A stretch of DNA of 64,000 bases from Diphasiastrum complanatum (taxonomy: Eukaryota > Streptophyta > Lycopodiopsida > Lycopodiales > Lycopodiaceae). Location: positions 3,748,733 through 3,812,732 of the forward strand of contig CM055109.1 in assembly GCA_029204225.1 (NCBI GenBank), written 5' to 3'. Position numbers and translations under genes: made by a program. Within the stretch, counting starts at the first letter, position 1; each line of letters opens with the position of its first letter. Below the pieces are notes generated by a model, which saw only the letters and a program-made list of their open reading frames with translations, ran no database searches and had not been told where the DNA came from. Positions 1 through 14,536 of the stretch are shown here, piece by piece.

Positions 1-291
1 GTCAGTGGTTCCATCACACATTACACGCCATTGGTTGTATTTTGCACCCGTTGTGAAGGAGCAACGTGTAATGCCAAGACAAAGAGCTTTGAGATGGATC
101 TTCATAGGTAGGGCAGGAAAGTTGCAGCCTATGACCCACTGGCTCAAGTTGGCAATGCAATAGGTGAACCTTGATTCCTGAATTGTATCATTGAACACAT
201 TTCACTCTTGGGTCTTGCGTCCCAGATCCAAATACTAGTACTACTTCCTAGGTAGTACCTAGAAGAGTTGAGGTCGAGACGACTTTGGAGA

Positions 292-323
<32 letters not shown>

Positions 324-3300
324 CCTTTACAAGGGTATACTGGATTAAGGTAGGATGGCTCAATGTGGGCAAAGAGATGGCAAGCGTAGGAGACGAGTCA
401 AGGAATCCGCTTCTAAACAAAAATGCAAAGATTTCATGTATCACACACTCGTCCAATGGTTAACAAAAAATCGAAGTAATCAACATGTCTGCACAACTTT
501 TCAGAGAAATATTTATGGTACATGTTCGTTTGAGTTTAATAATTGAGTTCCGACGTCATATTGCATGCATATGTAATGATTTGTATATCTCTTTGCGTTG
601 TGTAGAGCAAACTTTGTCCATCATGCTGTTATGGCTCCAAATTTCGCTATTACAGTAACCTTATATAAATCAATGGCAAAGCGTGTCAAAGAGAAGACCA
701 TGGCACCAAAACACAAACTTACAATCCATAAATATGACACAAAGGAGGAGAAGGAAGTCCAATCTCACAATGTTGAAATGATTATTTTCAACTTCTCGTC
801 AACATTGTTCCCAACGGCTTCTAGTGTGTGTTTTCAACATGGAAAAAGTTGGAGGATCGCCTAATAAATGCCACACTCATACACAATGAGGGTTCAGTTG
901 TATGCATGGTCAAAGTCCATCACACCAAGCACAAGGCACCATTGCAATCTCATTGACAACAAATGTCCAAAAGGCTAATATCTGAGATGCCCATTGTAGT
1001 AGTCAATGCCATACTTGGGTAGAAACTCACAAACCTAACTCTAATTAGGCCTTAGTAGCTTATATCTAGCCTTTTTGGGCTTTATTTGTGACTGGTGACT
1101 TCGCATAGGTCAGTTGTATGTCTGATTATAAGCTGCCATGGATCAGTTTTTCAACGAGTACTAGCTTGTTCCTAATAGTGTTTTTGAATGGGCATCAGTC
1201 TACCGTTGTTCTCAATCGATTGGATCATCTTACTCATACAAATTTTCAGCTATATCAAGTGTTCGTTGTTGTTGTTTTGCTCATAATTGATTTCCAAAGA
1301 CCAGATTGTATGATTTCTTACGTTGTGCTAACCAATATAGCAAAGAACTCTACGTGTACTAAAGAAACTCCAATATAAGAAAAAAGGTCCATACTTGCAT
1401 CGAACACTTCCTCTGCACGCTAGATTTAAGAGCAACTTGAAATTTAATGTGCTGAAGACTTATGCAGCAAAATAGAAAGGACCTTTGAATCATTTCTAAC
1501 TCTACCTTCACAAGTTATATTGTATTTTTACAAGCTGATTGACAACTATATATAAGAAAGATGAGGAGTTTGAGTCAATGCATCAGCTCACCTCCGTTTT
1601 CAGCCACCACAAAAATCACGTGAGACAGCACGAGTGCCAGATATGAGCATAGACTCCTTCGATTTGAGCTATTTGTGGTGGCCGGATGAGCCATCTCCGA
1701 AAATCAGCCACAAATGCGGACAAATCGGACATATGAGATACCAATACTGCTTTGAGAAGATTAAGGAAATAATAAGAAACACCTATAAGAAAATGTATGA
1801 GTCGCGTAGGAGTAAATGCCGTTGTGTAAATGTTGTGTAAAAAACAAACGAACGCCAATGCGTCACTCTGGTGCATCGATCTAATCTCTAGACAAGATCA
1901 AAAGTATCTGAGAATTTCATGGTAATCGGGAGTTAGATAAACAGTGAGACCAATAGCTAGAGTATGATTTCAGTAACGTTTGAGTCGCGTAACGGTTACG
2001 ATGTACAAAAAACGTTCACTTCAGAACTGAAACACAAAACCAAGGAGGAATAGAAGTGGGACCTTTCCTTTCTATAACTATAACGGGTGGGTGAAACTTC
2101 AGATTGATACCTTGGGAAATTCTACACGACTCTTATTTACATCAATCTTATTTAGGTAGCAAATGAGGAGAAACACAATAAGGCCAATGAGTACTTAAAA
2201 GCAGCATCATATGAAAGGTAGATGGAATGTGTGCTAGGGAGGCAATGGTTTCAAGTTTTAACCTAATGCAAAGCTGCTTAGTAATTAAAACGTCATAATC
2301 GACAGTGCAAATATCGCTAGATAACAGACATCTCGGCAAATGTAACACTCTTCGTTGATTTATTCTTACAAGTTATCCAGATACTAAACTTTAAACTTTA
2401 TGGAATAATCACATAAAAGACTACAGGGTGACTGAGTAGTACTAAGGATATTTGTGGCAAAAGGGAGTGCCGGATGCGGGCATCAAATTAGCTCATATTC
2501 TCGAGCGGAAGAATGACCTCGGTATGAGTCGACATTCTAGAGATTAGACTTGAAATGCAACTGCATCCACTGAAAGCTCGTACAAATCAGAAAAGATATG
2601 AGTTAGAATAGATGACTATGTACACAATTCACATTCATCTAAGGCGTTTCAGTAATTTCCAGCTACGAGTGCGGCATGATAATGAGTGACAAATGAAAAC
2701 GGCAAAGCCAGGCAAAAGCGGGTGCCAGAAATCAAAAGGAACGAAGCCTATCTAGGACACAATAAAGTAACCGTGCATCTGATCAAACGCTTTCGTATGT
2801 TTGAAAGGTAATTTAAAAGGAAATGCACTGTTCACTGACTAATGAAGGACCATAACAATCACATCAAGGCTCGAAACAACCCGTGCCGGTGAACAGGCAA
2901 CAGGATGCGGTACAATAATGGATAACGCATGTCCACGACAGGTATTTCTTTGCACAATATCCTTCAAATCACGATGTGATAGCAGCATAAGCGCCTTGAT
3001 TCGAACCGCAAATCTTTTCGTGATGCCAAAGTGGCATGTAAAAGTTAGAACTAGAATGCAGCATTCCTGTGATCAATCATCCTCCTGCGCGTGAATCTGA
3101 GATTCAAGACAAGGTAACGCAGACTACGACGATCTATAAATAATATACATATCGATCGATCGAGAGAGAGAGAGAGAGCGAGCGAGCGATCGATCGATGT
3201 AAGTGTACGCTTTGCAGTTCTTAACGAGGAAAATGGCGGTATTGCTGCCAGCTGGCTCCGTCCTCCTACCGTGGGTCCGCGACCTTTGGTCTTTGTTATT

Positions 3301-3442
3301 ATAAAAGGGTCTTCAGATATCAGTACTCCGACTTCGGACATGAGCGGGCTCCTCTTCAATCCTGCAGTGACACGTCCCAGCATAAAGTTTTTTTCATCAA
3401 TGCTCTAACTTTATAGCGCTCATTAAACAGATTACTAAATTT
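1..3442. other. Intergenic DNA, no recognisable gene
   Basis: Short open frames exist on both strands, but none shows a domain, low-complexity-free length or neighbour that supports coding. The stretch holds a (GA)n run at about 299-323 and a mixed GA/CGAG/CGAT run at about 3154-3198. I see no LTR ends, promoters or RNA genes here. It is probably old, eroded repeat DNA. Confidence 0.5.
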
Positions 3443-3640
3443 TATATTATGGCAGTATCCCGTGTGAGGAGAGGTGACTAACACAACCTTGGGTTTATCA
3501 AAGTATAACTCAATGGGGTTGCCTCAATTGAGTATAATTATATATTATGGCAGTATCGTGTGTGAAGAGGAGGTGACTAACGCAACCTTGTGTTTATCAT
3601 AGTATAACTGAATGGGGGGTTGGCTCGTTAGCTTGACATT
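3443..3640. repeat. Two-copy tandem duplication, unit about 98 bp
   Basis: The block starting TATATTATGGCAGTATC at 3443 recurs at 3541. Both copies continue through matching text (GAGGTGACTAAC, CAACCTTG, TTTATCA, AGTATAACT) with scattered substitutions. This is a local tandem duplication and no coding is seen. Confidence 0.8.
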
Positions 3641-6004
3641 CAAAGTTTCTTTGGTCCCAAGTTTTAACCTCTCCTTGGAATCCAAGAAGCATTATCCCAA
3701 TAGGAGGGGCTTGTAAGAAATTATTGAAGAGCATCCCTTTCACACACAGAGAGATCCTCCTCTCTGCCTTCAAACCACACGGTACACCTTGTGTCTCTTT
3801 GGCCCGCCTGCATTGCTTTTGGCCACCTTTCGCATTCTACTCCTTTCTTTCATCGGCTGTTTCCATGAGTGGCACTCTCAAATGCATGGACTCTTGCCAT
3901 CTCCAAAGTGCTCTAGGGCAGCTGCCACTCCAAGTGACACTTCTAACCCATGGAAGTCCCTATTATCTTTGAAAAGCCCCAAGGTGTCTTCCACCTCAGC
4001 TTCGACTTTGGCATTTATAATGTACCTAGAAATTACGCAAGAATGTAGACAATCATGAAAGGGATTGAACAATAATGTACACAAATAAGTTGTTTGTCTC
4101 ATCGATGAAGGATGGACCATTAAAAAATTTGAAAATTTCCAAACTCATGACGCGCTAAGTTGAAGCCTTGAGTGCTAGAAAACGATTGCAAACTCAATGG
4201 CCAAGCCTCCATGGCGCAATGTTTAAACTTCATTGATGAAGTCAAGACCATTACAATAAAGGCGCAAAATTGTTCTTTAACATAGTCACCATGGACTAAT
4301 TTGACCCTCTTTTGCACTTTGTAAAAGACCCCACGCCTTCCGCTAAGGGCCAAGGAGCCGGCCCTTTCCTCGACGTGAAATCAATTTCACGTTTTCTTTT
4401 TCTTTTTCCTGTAAATATTTTGTACATGCACCTTCCGGCATTGTGAAAGTGCCTGTAAAAAATTTTTGCTCCACAGATTACGTTTTGTGAGGCTGCTCCA
4501 TTTCTTTTCTAAAAATGTTGAAAGTGAATTTACGTAAAGTAGAAGTGTAATGTGGTATCTAGATACTGTAATTTTTCTATTTGGCAGTCACACTACAAAG
4601 GCTTTGTAGTATTTTAGCTTGATTTGAAGTTTTGCTTGTTAATTCATTTTTTTAATTTGAAGTGCAATTTTGAAGTATGTTTCTTATTAACATCTTTTTC
4701 ATTAAATGTTTTGACCTTTTTTAAAAAGGGAAAACACTCACACAACTTGCCCTTGATCTTAAGCAATTCCATGACACTAATTATAAAGGAAGATTAGTAA
4801 CCCAGATATTGAATTGTCCCCATCAAACCTATAAAACATGAAACTTTTGAATATCGTACAACAATTTTGGCTAAAGGGAAAAAATAATAATGAAGACTAC
4901 AAACTAGACTGTGAACCTTTTGGCTGATTAAAATTAGGTTGAATAAGGCTTTACGTTCGAGGAACACTATGTGAGCAAAAGGGATATGCCCTCAACCCTT
5001 GCAACGGGGCCTAATGGCATGATATATTTTACAACACACCACTTGGACTTTTTACACATGGCATATGTCATTGTGTTTGTTTTCAATGCTTAATCATAAA
5101 AACATGGCAGAATTTTAACATTTCTGACAAAATTCAACAATGATGGGCTTTCAATCATCTCGTGTCGTATGAGAGACCCATGTTGCTTATAGGCACAGAA
5201 TCCCACATGCAAAGTTTTTGGGCTCGGTCCAATGAACTTTTTGCCATATGGCTACCTCTGATTTGATGTAAATACCACTTGTTTTCGAACAATCATAAGT
5301 TGCCCTCACACGACCCGCATCATTCACACATGCAAAATCCCGTCACGATTTCATCTATGTGTCTCCATTTGAGATAAAGTAGAATGTTCACATATATATT
5401 GCTTGCTTGAAAGGCATACACTTTGCTTGTGGGATAAAAGGAATGTCTGTCATGCTGCATTCTTTATGAATTTCACGAGGCAAGAAACACTTGGTACGAG
5501 CCAAATTACTCACCCATGTGGGCTTGTGTTTCCAAAATGGTAGTTCTTAAAAAGTTATCTCAATTAACCCTAAAGACACCAAAGTAGAGTCCAAATATTC
5601 ACTTTATTGATTTTCTCTAATGGTACATATCCTAGCATAAACACATAAGACTACTTCAAACACCCTCTTGACTCTGACTCATCCTGATGTTAACACATGG
5701 CAAACCCCATGCACAGCCGACACTTGCCACTTGGTAGCTCCCTAACACATAGGCAAGTGAGTAGGAAGGTCTCTAACATGTGTCACTCGTACAAACTGGA
5801 CCAAGTGTCCCAATGAGCATACATCACACGTGTCCCATGAATCGGTTAAAACTCATACTTTTTAAAAGGTCAGTCCAACAGCCTCTAAATTAAGTCCCAG
5901 TATCTCATACCAAATACAAGTAGGTCAACAAGCTAAACAAAACCTACTATTTACATATTCTTACAAAACACCACAGGCCGGTGTGAGCCATTTCGATATT
6001 TACA
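3641..6004. other. Intergenic DNA, no recognisable gene
   Basis: I see nothing that supports a gene. Several frames of about 80 codons overlap each other at 3.7-4.35 kb, which is typical of chance openness. A 24-bp tandem duplication (GATATTTACAA-containing) lies at about 5985-6028, just before the copia relic begins. Confidence 0.45.
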
Positions 6005-6646
6005 ATGAGTCACTTTGATATTTACAAGTCCAACATATTCACACTAAGGCGAGAATGTAACTATATGACATTCTTTCTCTCCCCAAAGAACATCCTCCAT
6101 GATGGTAAATTGAAAACGAAGCTGCACACATTACGGATGGATGATGGTGCAACTATTGTCGATCACCTATTGAAGGTAAAGGAGATCCATGATCAACTAG
6201 CTATCGTTGGAGAGCGAGTACAGGATCGCGAGATCGTTCAATTGACATTGAACAGCTTGAGTGAGTCACATCAGATGTTTGTGACAAGCATTGCCACACG
6301 GGAGAATCTTCCAACCTATGAAGAGCAAGGTGGATTACTTTTGCAAGAAGAGCAACGTCAAGAGAACTTGAATCATCGTAACAGGGGCTATGATCAAGCT
6401 CTTGCAGTTAGAGGACGAGGCGGAAGATTCGGCCGTGGTAGGTATCAATCGAGAGGAGGAAACTCAAGTCGGGGATCATTTCAACAATTTCACGAGCAAG
6501 CCAATGATAGCCCGAATCAAGACATTTTGAATCAAGGCCGAGGTCAAGGACGTGGCTATTCTAGGCAAATAAATCTGGAAATTGTAGATACTGCAACAAA
6601 CCTAGCCATTGGGAGCGTGAATGCTTCAAGAAACAAAAGGAGATAG
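6005..6646 (+). pseudogene. gag: copia A gag fragment (UBN2-like)
   Basis: From about 6110 the translation matches the C-terminal half of copia gag: LKTKLHTLRMDDG, an LNSLSESHQMFVTSI segment and a QEEQRQENLNHRNRG tail, then an RGG-rich basic stretch. The usual N-terminal third is absent. Near 6560 the frame slips. The zinc knuckle CRYCNKPSHWEREC (CX2CX4HX4C) lies at about 6583-6624 in another frame, overlapping the end of this one. Gag would form the virus-like particle and bind RNA. Confidence 0.85.
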
Positions 6647-9600
6647 CACAAAGAAAAGGCAAATGGCAGGCGGACAATTATGCTGATCAACATCAATTTG
6701 ATGATGATCATTATGAAGACAATTATGTTGATCAACATCAATATGATGATGATCAATATGAAGATGATATAGGCGAAAGCTCAAACTTGTTCATTACAAC
6801 GCTAATGACAAGTGACGAAGCAAAGGATATCTGGTACTTTGACAGTGGAGAGTCCAAGCACATGACTTCGAGGAAGGAGTGGTTTCAGAATTCAAGAAAA
6901 TCCACAATGGCGATGAAGTTGGACAAGCTGATGGCCAATTGCTACCTGTGAAAGAATTTGGAGTGGTACCAGTGAAACTAGTCAACAAAATGATAAAGTA
7001 GATAAGCAATGTGCAATATGTTCCTGGTTTAGCCAACAATTTACTATCAGTTGGGACGATGGCTGATCAACAACTCAAGATTGAGTTTGATAGCGACAAA
7101 TGTCTCGTCAAGGACATCAAGAATCACTACAAAATGATTGCTACAGGAGCTAGAGTCAACGGGAATAGACTCTACAAATTGAATGCGATATCTTTCACTC
7201 AAGCTATGGTAAGCACTATTGATAGTCGAAGTGATATTTGGCATCAACGATTTGGTCATATTAGTGCTCAAAGTTTACAGATTCTAAAAAGAGGTAATCT
7301 AGTTATTGGATTGCCTGATATATCTTTTGAGGGAAAACTCTGTGAAGGTTGCATTTTGGAAAAACAACACAGTAGAGGTTTCCCAAAAGTGGAGCAAGGA
7401 GAGCTAGTGGCATCCTAGATCTTATCCATAGTGATCTATGTGGACCAATGCAAACTAGATCTCTTAGTGGCTACTATTACTTTATTACCTTTATTGATGA
7501 TTATAGCAGATGTATGTGGATTTATTTCATAAGCAAGAAATCAGACGCTTTTGCAAAGTTCAGGGAATTCAAGGCATTATTTGAAAAGCAAACATGAAGT
7601 TACATCAAGACTTTGAGATCTGATGGAGGTGGTGAGTATTTTTCGACATAATTTATTGATTTTTGCAAAGATCAAGGAATCAAGAGGCAGACTACAACAC
7701 CTTATTCACCACAGCAAAACGGAGTTGTAGAACGAAAGAATGGATCCATTGTTGAGATGGCCAGGGCAATGCTTAAAAGCAAGGGTATGCCAAACACCTT
7801 TTGGACAGAAGCTTGCAGCACAACTACACACATCCTGAATCGGTGTTCTATGAAATCTGTGGAAGGTAAGACATCTCATGAAGCTTTTACTGGAAAGAAA
7901 CCTAATATTTCTCATTTGAGAGTATTTGGTTGTGATGCTTATGCTCATATTCCTGATGAGAATTTAAGGAAATTGAATGCAAAAGCTGTCAAGTGTATTT
8001 TCCTTGAATATGATGAGAAGGCCAAGGCATATAGGATGTATGATACAAATGCACAGAAGCTTGTGATTTCTAGGGATGCTACATTTGACGAGATGGGTCA
8101 AGGTGAACAATCTGAAGAAATCACTAAATCTTTTGATGAGGGAGTGGAAGTACAAGTCAAGAAATAAGTGGATTTTGATGCAGAAGATCCAATGGAAAAA
8201 GATAAGTTTGAAGCTGAAATCCCTAAGAGAGTACCTAAATGGTACTTATCAGTCACAGGTGATGCTAAGAAGGGAGATACTCTCGAATCTAGCGAACAGG
8301 GAGAGCTTAGAAGGTCAAGCAGAAATCGAAAACCTCCTACAATGTTAGAAATGAATCTAGCCCTAATGGGTTCCATGCTAAAGGCTCAAGAACAAAAAAC
8401 CTTTCATGAAGCAAAGGAGCACAAGGAGTGGTGTGCAACAATGGAAACATAAATGGAGGCCATATCAAAAAATAGGACGTGGAACTTGGTTGAGCTACCT
8501 GAGGGTAAGACACCTATCACTTGCAAATGGATTTATAAGATCAAATATGGAGCAGATGGGCAACTCAACAAGTACAAAGCACAGTTGGTTGCGAGAGGAT
8601 TTGAGCAGCAAAAAGACATTGATTTTGAGGAAACCTTCGCACCCGTAGCTAAGATGGTAACTATACTTTCTATCATTGCTATTTCTACTTTCCATGGCTG
8701 GAAGATCTAGCAAATGGACGTTAAATCTGCTTTTCTTAATGGAGTGCTGGATGAAGAGGTGTATTTAGTACAACCTCAAGGATTTGTTGAGCCAAGGAGA
8801 GAGCATCTTGTTTGTAAGCTCAACACAGCTATCTATGGATTGAAGCAAGCACCACGGGCGTGGTACTCTTGCATTGATGAACACTTCAAGCGAAGGGGAA
8901 TGGTAAAGAGTAAGGCTGACCTAATCTTTACATTCTAAAGCAAGATTTAGATATAGTGTTCATTGTTTTGTATGTGGATGATTTGATTATTACAAGAAGT
9001 AATGAGAGCTTAATTGATGAAATCAAATCAGATCTTTCCAATGATTTTGACATGAGCGATCTAGGATTGATGCACTATTGTCTTGGCATTGAAGTATGGC
9101 AAAAGGAAGAGGTTGTCTTTCTTACACAAAGCAAGTATGCAAGAGATTTGCTTTATAAATTCAATATGTAGGATTGTAAGCCTTTGAGTACACCGATGGA
9201 TGTCAACATGAAGCTTACTGCATATGATGAATCTGAGAAAGTAGATGCTTATTTGTACAGGCACCTGGTGGATAGTTTGATCTATTTGACACACACGCGA
9301 CCTAATATTTCTTATGTTGTTGGTGTTGTTAGTCAATTTATGCAAAATCCTAGTCAAGCACACTGGAAGTCTGCTAAATGTATTCTCAGGTACATTCGAG
9401 GGACGTCGAATTTTGGTTTGAAGTATAATCAGCCTGAAGCGCCAATGCTGGTAGGTTACATAGATGCTGATTGGGCAGGTAATATTGATGATAGAAGATC
9501 TACCAGTGGTCATACATTCAGTTATGGTATAGTTGCAATTTCATGGAGCAGCAAAAAGCAACCTACAATAGTCTTAACTTCGACGGATGCTGAATATCGT

Positions 9601-9933
9601 GCACTCAACAGTGCTACACAGGAAGCAGTATGGCTACAAAAATTGCTTGTTAATTTAGGTCAATCATAGGTGGATGTGACTACTATTTCTTGCGACAACC
9701 AAAGCTGCATTCACCTTGCCAAAAATCCAGTTCTACATGCTCGAACCAAGCACATCGAAATACATTATCACTTTGTTAGAGGGAAAATACTTGATGAAAC
9801 CATTGATCTTGTTTTTTGTAAATCTGAAGATCAAATGGCAGATATTTTTACTAAGTCATTAGGTAGATGTAAATTTGAAAAGTTTCGTACTTTATTAGGA
9901 ATAGAAGAATGTAATTTTATCATTGAGAGAGAG

Positions 9934-9939
<6 letters not shown>
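6647..9939 (+). pseudogene. pol: copia A pol (protease, integrase, RT, RNase H), stops and frameshifts
   Basis: Protease: WYFDSGESKHMT near 6831-6868 keeps the DSG triad. GAG-pre-integrase: WHQRFGH and CEGC around 7235-7360. Integrase: HSD near 7430, RSDGGGEY near 7620, VVERKN near 7725, so all three D,D,E residues survive. RT: QMDVKSAFLNG at about 8711 and LYVDD near 8970. RNase H: YIDADWAG near 9460 and ADIFTKSLG near 9838. Stops interrupt the frame at about 7595, 7650, 8165, 8450, 8708, 8936, 9169 and 9667; several fall where a Gln codon is expected (for example before DCKP). Dead by point decay rather than by large deletion. Confidence 0.92.
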
Positions 9940-10292
<353 letters not shown>

Positions 10293-11160
10293 CAAAAATG
10301 CGATCTACGCCGATGGCCGGAACTATTCTTATTAGAAACTTATGGATTCTCAGACCCATGTAGGATTTGAACTGTAGTGGGTTTCTTTCCTTGTCTAATC
10401 TCAATCCAAATTCTAATCAATTTAGCATCAAATAGATGAAGTTAGTCGTCACGCATAGATTTGTTCCCATGAGAGCGGTAGTATAGTTCAGATTTCAGCA
10501 TGAATGGAAGATTCACATCTAACTCTAACATCCATTAACCCTAAGCATTAATACTACATCCACTAACACTAGATCCACAACAAGATAGCTTACTCTTTCT
10601 CTCTCTCTCTTTCTCCCTTATAAAAAGTATCATAACATGCAATCCCAATAACAATCAGATCCAACAATTAGAAAAATCCAAATAAAGCATGAGAGATGGA
10701 GGAAAAGTGATAGAGAGCAAGGACATTCATCAATCCATTTCACAAGAAAACCAATCTACTTTATTGAAATGAGAAAATGAACATGTGTAGGAACTCGAGT
10801 TGGTCTCTTTTTATAATAGAGAGGAGGACCCTGGCCTCTGAATCCTATTGGTCCATTTTTGCCTCCCTAATTATTCAAATTAAAAAAGAGTTGGAACCAT
10901 CCAAATTGGAGGGAAACCCAGTTTTTATTCACTAACCTGACATTTAGGCCCTGCGACATTAAAAGTCCCACAAAAAGGCCTAAAGTCCTTTTATTGACTT
11001 TCTAATCAAATAATTATGTGATCATCGGGTTGGACTTACACACACAGGGTGCCAAATCCCTCTCACTTATTAACTAGAGTTAAAGTTGCATTGGGATCCG
11101 CAAACCCTCCAACAGTATCCCTCACCAAAACTGGTGGCAGTCCCACGACACCTGCGAGAT
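10293..11160. other. Intergenic DNA
   Basis: No gene seen. A short CT-rich run lies at about 10592-10617. The sequence separates the copia A LTR from the decayed coiled-coil ORF. Confidence 0.4.
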
Positions 11161-11169
11161 GCAGTTACT

Positions 11170-13361
11170 GGGGACTTTTATTGGCTTCACGATGAATCTT
11201 TATCAAATGATACTACACCTTCTCCATGAAATCGAGTTGGGCAGTGTTAAAGTCCAAATTATGCGGCAAAAATCAACGATGAGCCCTGACAATCCACTTG
11301 GAAGTTGTCCAGGACGTGAAGCAAGATTCCCAGGAGCCTCCCATCATTTCTGCATGAAAATATAGTCGAGCAACCAACTGACAATTGATCCTTGATATTC
11401 TCTAAGGCCATTGGCTTATTTGGATAGAATGCCAAAGGAGGAAGACAATCATCCCATTTGGTTGCCACTGATGCCAACAGAGTCAAGTCTTTCGCAAACA
11501 GTGTCGATTGTCTCATTGTCGGGTCGGGAGAGTGTATATACTCCCGCTGGTATGCTTGTGAGGCCCGGTGGAAATCCACTGATATTGTCCAAGTGAAAGA
11601 TTGATGGATGATTGGCCAATTTGGCGTATGGATCGTAATTTTGTCCATTGGCAATCCCAAATCCTTCCATTTATTTTTTCTCGACATTGGTACATAATAC
11701 GGATCTACCCGCAATTGGCGAGGGCTGGCTACATAACTCTCCAAGCTAGCTGCTCTCCTTATGTGGGTATTTTATCCAATTCTTTGCGGCCTCTATCTCA
11801 GAGGTCTTAAATTTAAGGACCCAAACAACACGCGAGAACTCATGCGGATGTTGCACTAAAAAACTCTGGATTTGGTCCTCGACGCTGATTGGCCTTCTGA
11901 ATAATGGTGTGGTCCTTGATGAAGATGGACCCGCTTGCACTGCTTGTGGAATTGGCTGTTGCTCTTCAGTTTCTAGAGCTCCACCCTGGTCCATGCCCGA
12001 ATCCAGTCCTGTATCCATTGGTACTGCAGTTTGGTGAGGAGGGGGGAATTGCGACATGACCGGTACTGAAATTTGAGGTCCAGCTTCCAACACCTGAGCG
12101 ACAGCTTTTTCATAGGCACTGATGGTTGCTTTAGCGTTTGCCCAACTCAGTTGAAGCCGTTCCTTTTCATTTGCCAAAGCGGCATTGGAATCCCTGAAGC
12201 GCCACTTTGTAAGTCTCAACTTTTTTGAACAAATATGCAATCTCCGTCGGAGTTACCCGATGATCTGGTATTTGCATCTGAAGATACACATCACGCTCAA
12301 GGGTGGTCGCATCCAATTCACCTTGGAGACGTGTGCGATCCTGCTCTGCCATCTGTAGTTGACCTTGTAGCAGCTGCACTTGTTGCTTTGCATCCTGCAC
12401 GGCCTTTTCCATCTGATCTTGTGCGGTTGTCAAGGCATTCTGCAGGGAGCTGATGTATTCTTTGAGGTGATCAGCCTGTTGCTGTGCCGTCTTCTTCTCA
12501 GCTTCGGATTTTTCTTCATGTTGCTTGGCGATCTTCAATTCTTTGTCCAGCTGAATAATCTTTTGGCTGATAAGAGTATTTTCAGATCCCATATCCGAGA
12601 TTCGCTGCTCCATTTCTTTTTTCTTATCAAGCATAGACTGGATCACTTGTGCAAGGCTTGAGACCGAACCAAGAGCATCACCAGAATCTACTGTTGTGGA
12701 GGTGGTAGTAGCAGAAGGACCTGGTGGTACTGTCCTTGGTTGGCGTGGAAGAGATGCCGAAAATTTTTCTTCTTCAAAGAGGTCCTCCTCTTCATAGCCC
12801 TCAGGCACTATGTCGTTGAACTGCTTCGGTGATTTCACAGCTTGCTCGATCCGAAGTGTGGCTGGTGCGTCTTCAGCTTGAGGTTGTTGGGGTAACTGAC
12901 ATGAATCTTCAACATCAACAATAGTATCATCATGGAAGTGTTCGAATCCTCTTCCAGGGGATTGGAGTTCAAAGGGCACAGGGCTCTGGGGCATTTCAAA
13001 AACTTCGAAGACCCAAAGGGGGTCGGAATCAATGAACATATCCATGAAATACTGAGTGTTTGGGAAAACAGATTCTGTGTGCGGGGGTGAGGCAGCCTGG
13101 GCAGCTATGATGGGAATGGTAGTCCCAATGGTCACAGACTGTCCGTGAGAGGAAGCAGAGGTGAGGGAAGCATCAGAGGCGGGGAGAATATGAAGTTTAG
13201 TGTGAACAACAGTAGGGGGTGTAAGCGCAACTGATGATGTATGACTAGTACGACATCGTGACATGGAAGGCGAGTCAGGAATGACGATCTCGCTGCGTGC
13301 ACGATGTCGACTATGTGAACTGGAGGCCTGGTGAGATGACTCGGCCGATGCTTCTTCATAA
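11170..13361 (-). pseudogene. Decayed coiled-coil protein ORF, unknown family
   Basis: The main open frame runs from 13361 (no start; open through the insertion point) to 12167. It has a Ser/Pro/Thr-rich N-terminal part, an acidic stretch (EEEDLFEEEKF), then about 150 residues of Glu/Gln/Lys-rich heptads typical of a long coiled coil. A single-base slip near 12185 moves the reading to the frame 12240-11746 (more coiled coil, then a Pro/Gln-rich linker). A further shift leads to 11670-11449 and beyond, where several stops interrupt otherwise protein-like text (SIVSWLLDYIFMQK, LPSGLSGLIVDFCRII). I do not recognise the family; a host gene or a TE-encoded ORF are both possible. Its upstream end lies across the LTR element at 18966-19081. 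Confidence 0.6.
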
Positions 13362-13921
13362 TGTCATGTGCTACATGTAATTAGCCCATGAGCTTACTAA
13401 TGAATTGCCAAATATAGCCATGGAGCTAAATTAGATTAGAACTAGTCAATAGGACAGTTAATAAAGTGGTTCGAACAACCTCGTTATAATTGAGAATAGT
13501 GGAATTGTAATAATTTGTAAGGCCCAATTTAGCTAAATAAGGTCCCAAACTTATAGTAGAGGCACAAATGATCACTATAAATATCTAAAGTCGTGCTAAA
13601 TTTGGAGGCTATTGTTTATTTTGTAATTTTGAGTTTTAAGAGATTTAGGAGCTTCTCTTAGAGAGCTTTCTTGATGAAAAAAGTGGTTCATGTGCCTAAA
13701 ATCACATGAGAGCTATGATCATGCTCTAGAATCAGGCCCTATCTTGTGAATGATCAATAATCATGAATAAAGATACCTTACTTTGCCTAATTTGGTGAAG
13801 TTTTGTTACTTTTAGCTATCTTTTTGATTTTTGACTAGTTTCTTGATTTCTTGCAATTCCATTGTAATTTGATGTTTAATGAATGGATTAGATGTTTGAA
13901 TGCTAAGGTTGGCACATGACA
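13362..13921 (+). repeat. 5' LTR of family member 1
   Basis: 560 bp, bounded by the 10-bp inverted termini. A TATA box (TATAAATA) lies at 13576-13583, and an AATAAA-like signal (GAATAAAG) about 200 bp further on, giving the expected U3-R-U5 order. Confidence 0.95.
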
Positions 13922-13925
13922 ATTT

Positions 13926-13937
13926 TGGTATCAGAGC
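13926..13937 (+). other. Primer-binding site (initiator tRNA-Met type)
   Basis: TGGTATCAGAGC, the usual plant PBS complementary to the 3' end of initiator tRNA-Met, 4 bp downstream of the 5' LTR. Confidence 0.92.
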
Positions 13938-14470
13938 ATTAGATCCTTTCCCCATCAGATTTGGTGGATTTTGTTAAATTTGGTAAAGTTTCTTGTTCTA
14001 GCTTTCTTGATTTTTTAATTTCCATCAATTTTTGACTAACTAGTTCTCATTTTTTGTGTAGTTTCTTGTTGTATATCAATAGATCTCTCTTTTAGCTTTC
14101 AGGAGGTACTAAGTTTTTCTGATTTGGAGCTATAATGAGCAAGTTATGGCCATTTTAGTGTTTTCTTTCCAATTTTAGCTAGTTGTAGCTTTTTGCAGTC
14201 TGTTTCTCTTATTTTTGGCTGAATTTTTGGCCAAACTTTTTGACTATAATTCTGTAGGATTGTAGATCTCACTCTTAGCTTGAATCTAAGCCAATTTGGT
14301 TGAAAATTGAGGGAGATGTGACAAATCTTGTGGAAGAGGTCAAATTCTAGTTTGAGTAGGGAATTTGGGAGAGAATCAATTCAACCTTTCATTTCTGAAG
14401 TTCTGTTTCTTTGTAATTTTTTTTCAATTCTTGCATTTTGAAGTTTTCGTTAAAAATAATAATAATAATA

Positions 14471-14536
14471 AACCTAACCGTACACGCCGACCCTAACCTA
14501 ACCTACCTACCCACCTGTCCTAAACCTAACCCTAAT

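Noticed and set aside
355-4353. Several frames of 60-110 codons at 0.3-4.4 kb
   Set aside because: They overlap on both strands, have no motif, and include microsatellite-derived parts.
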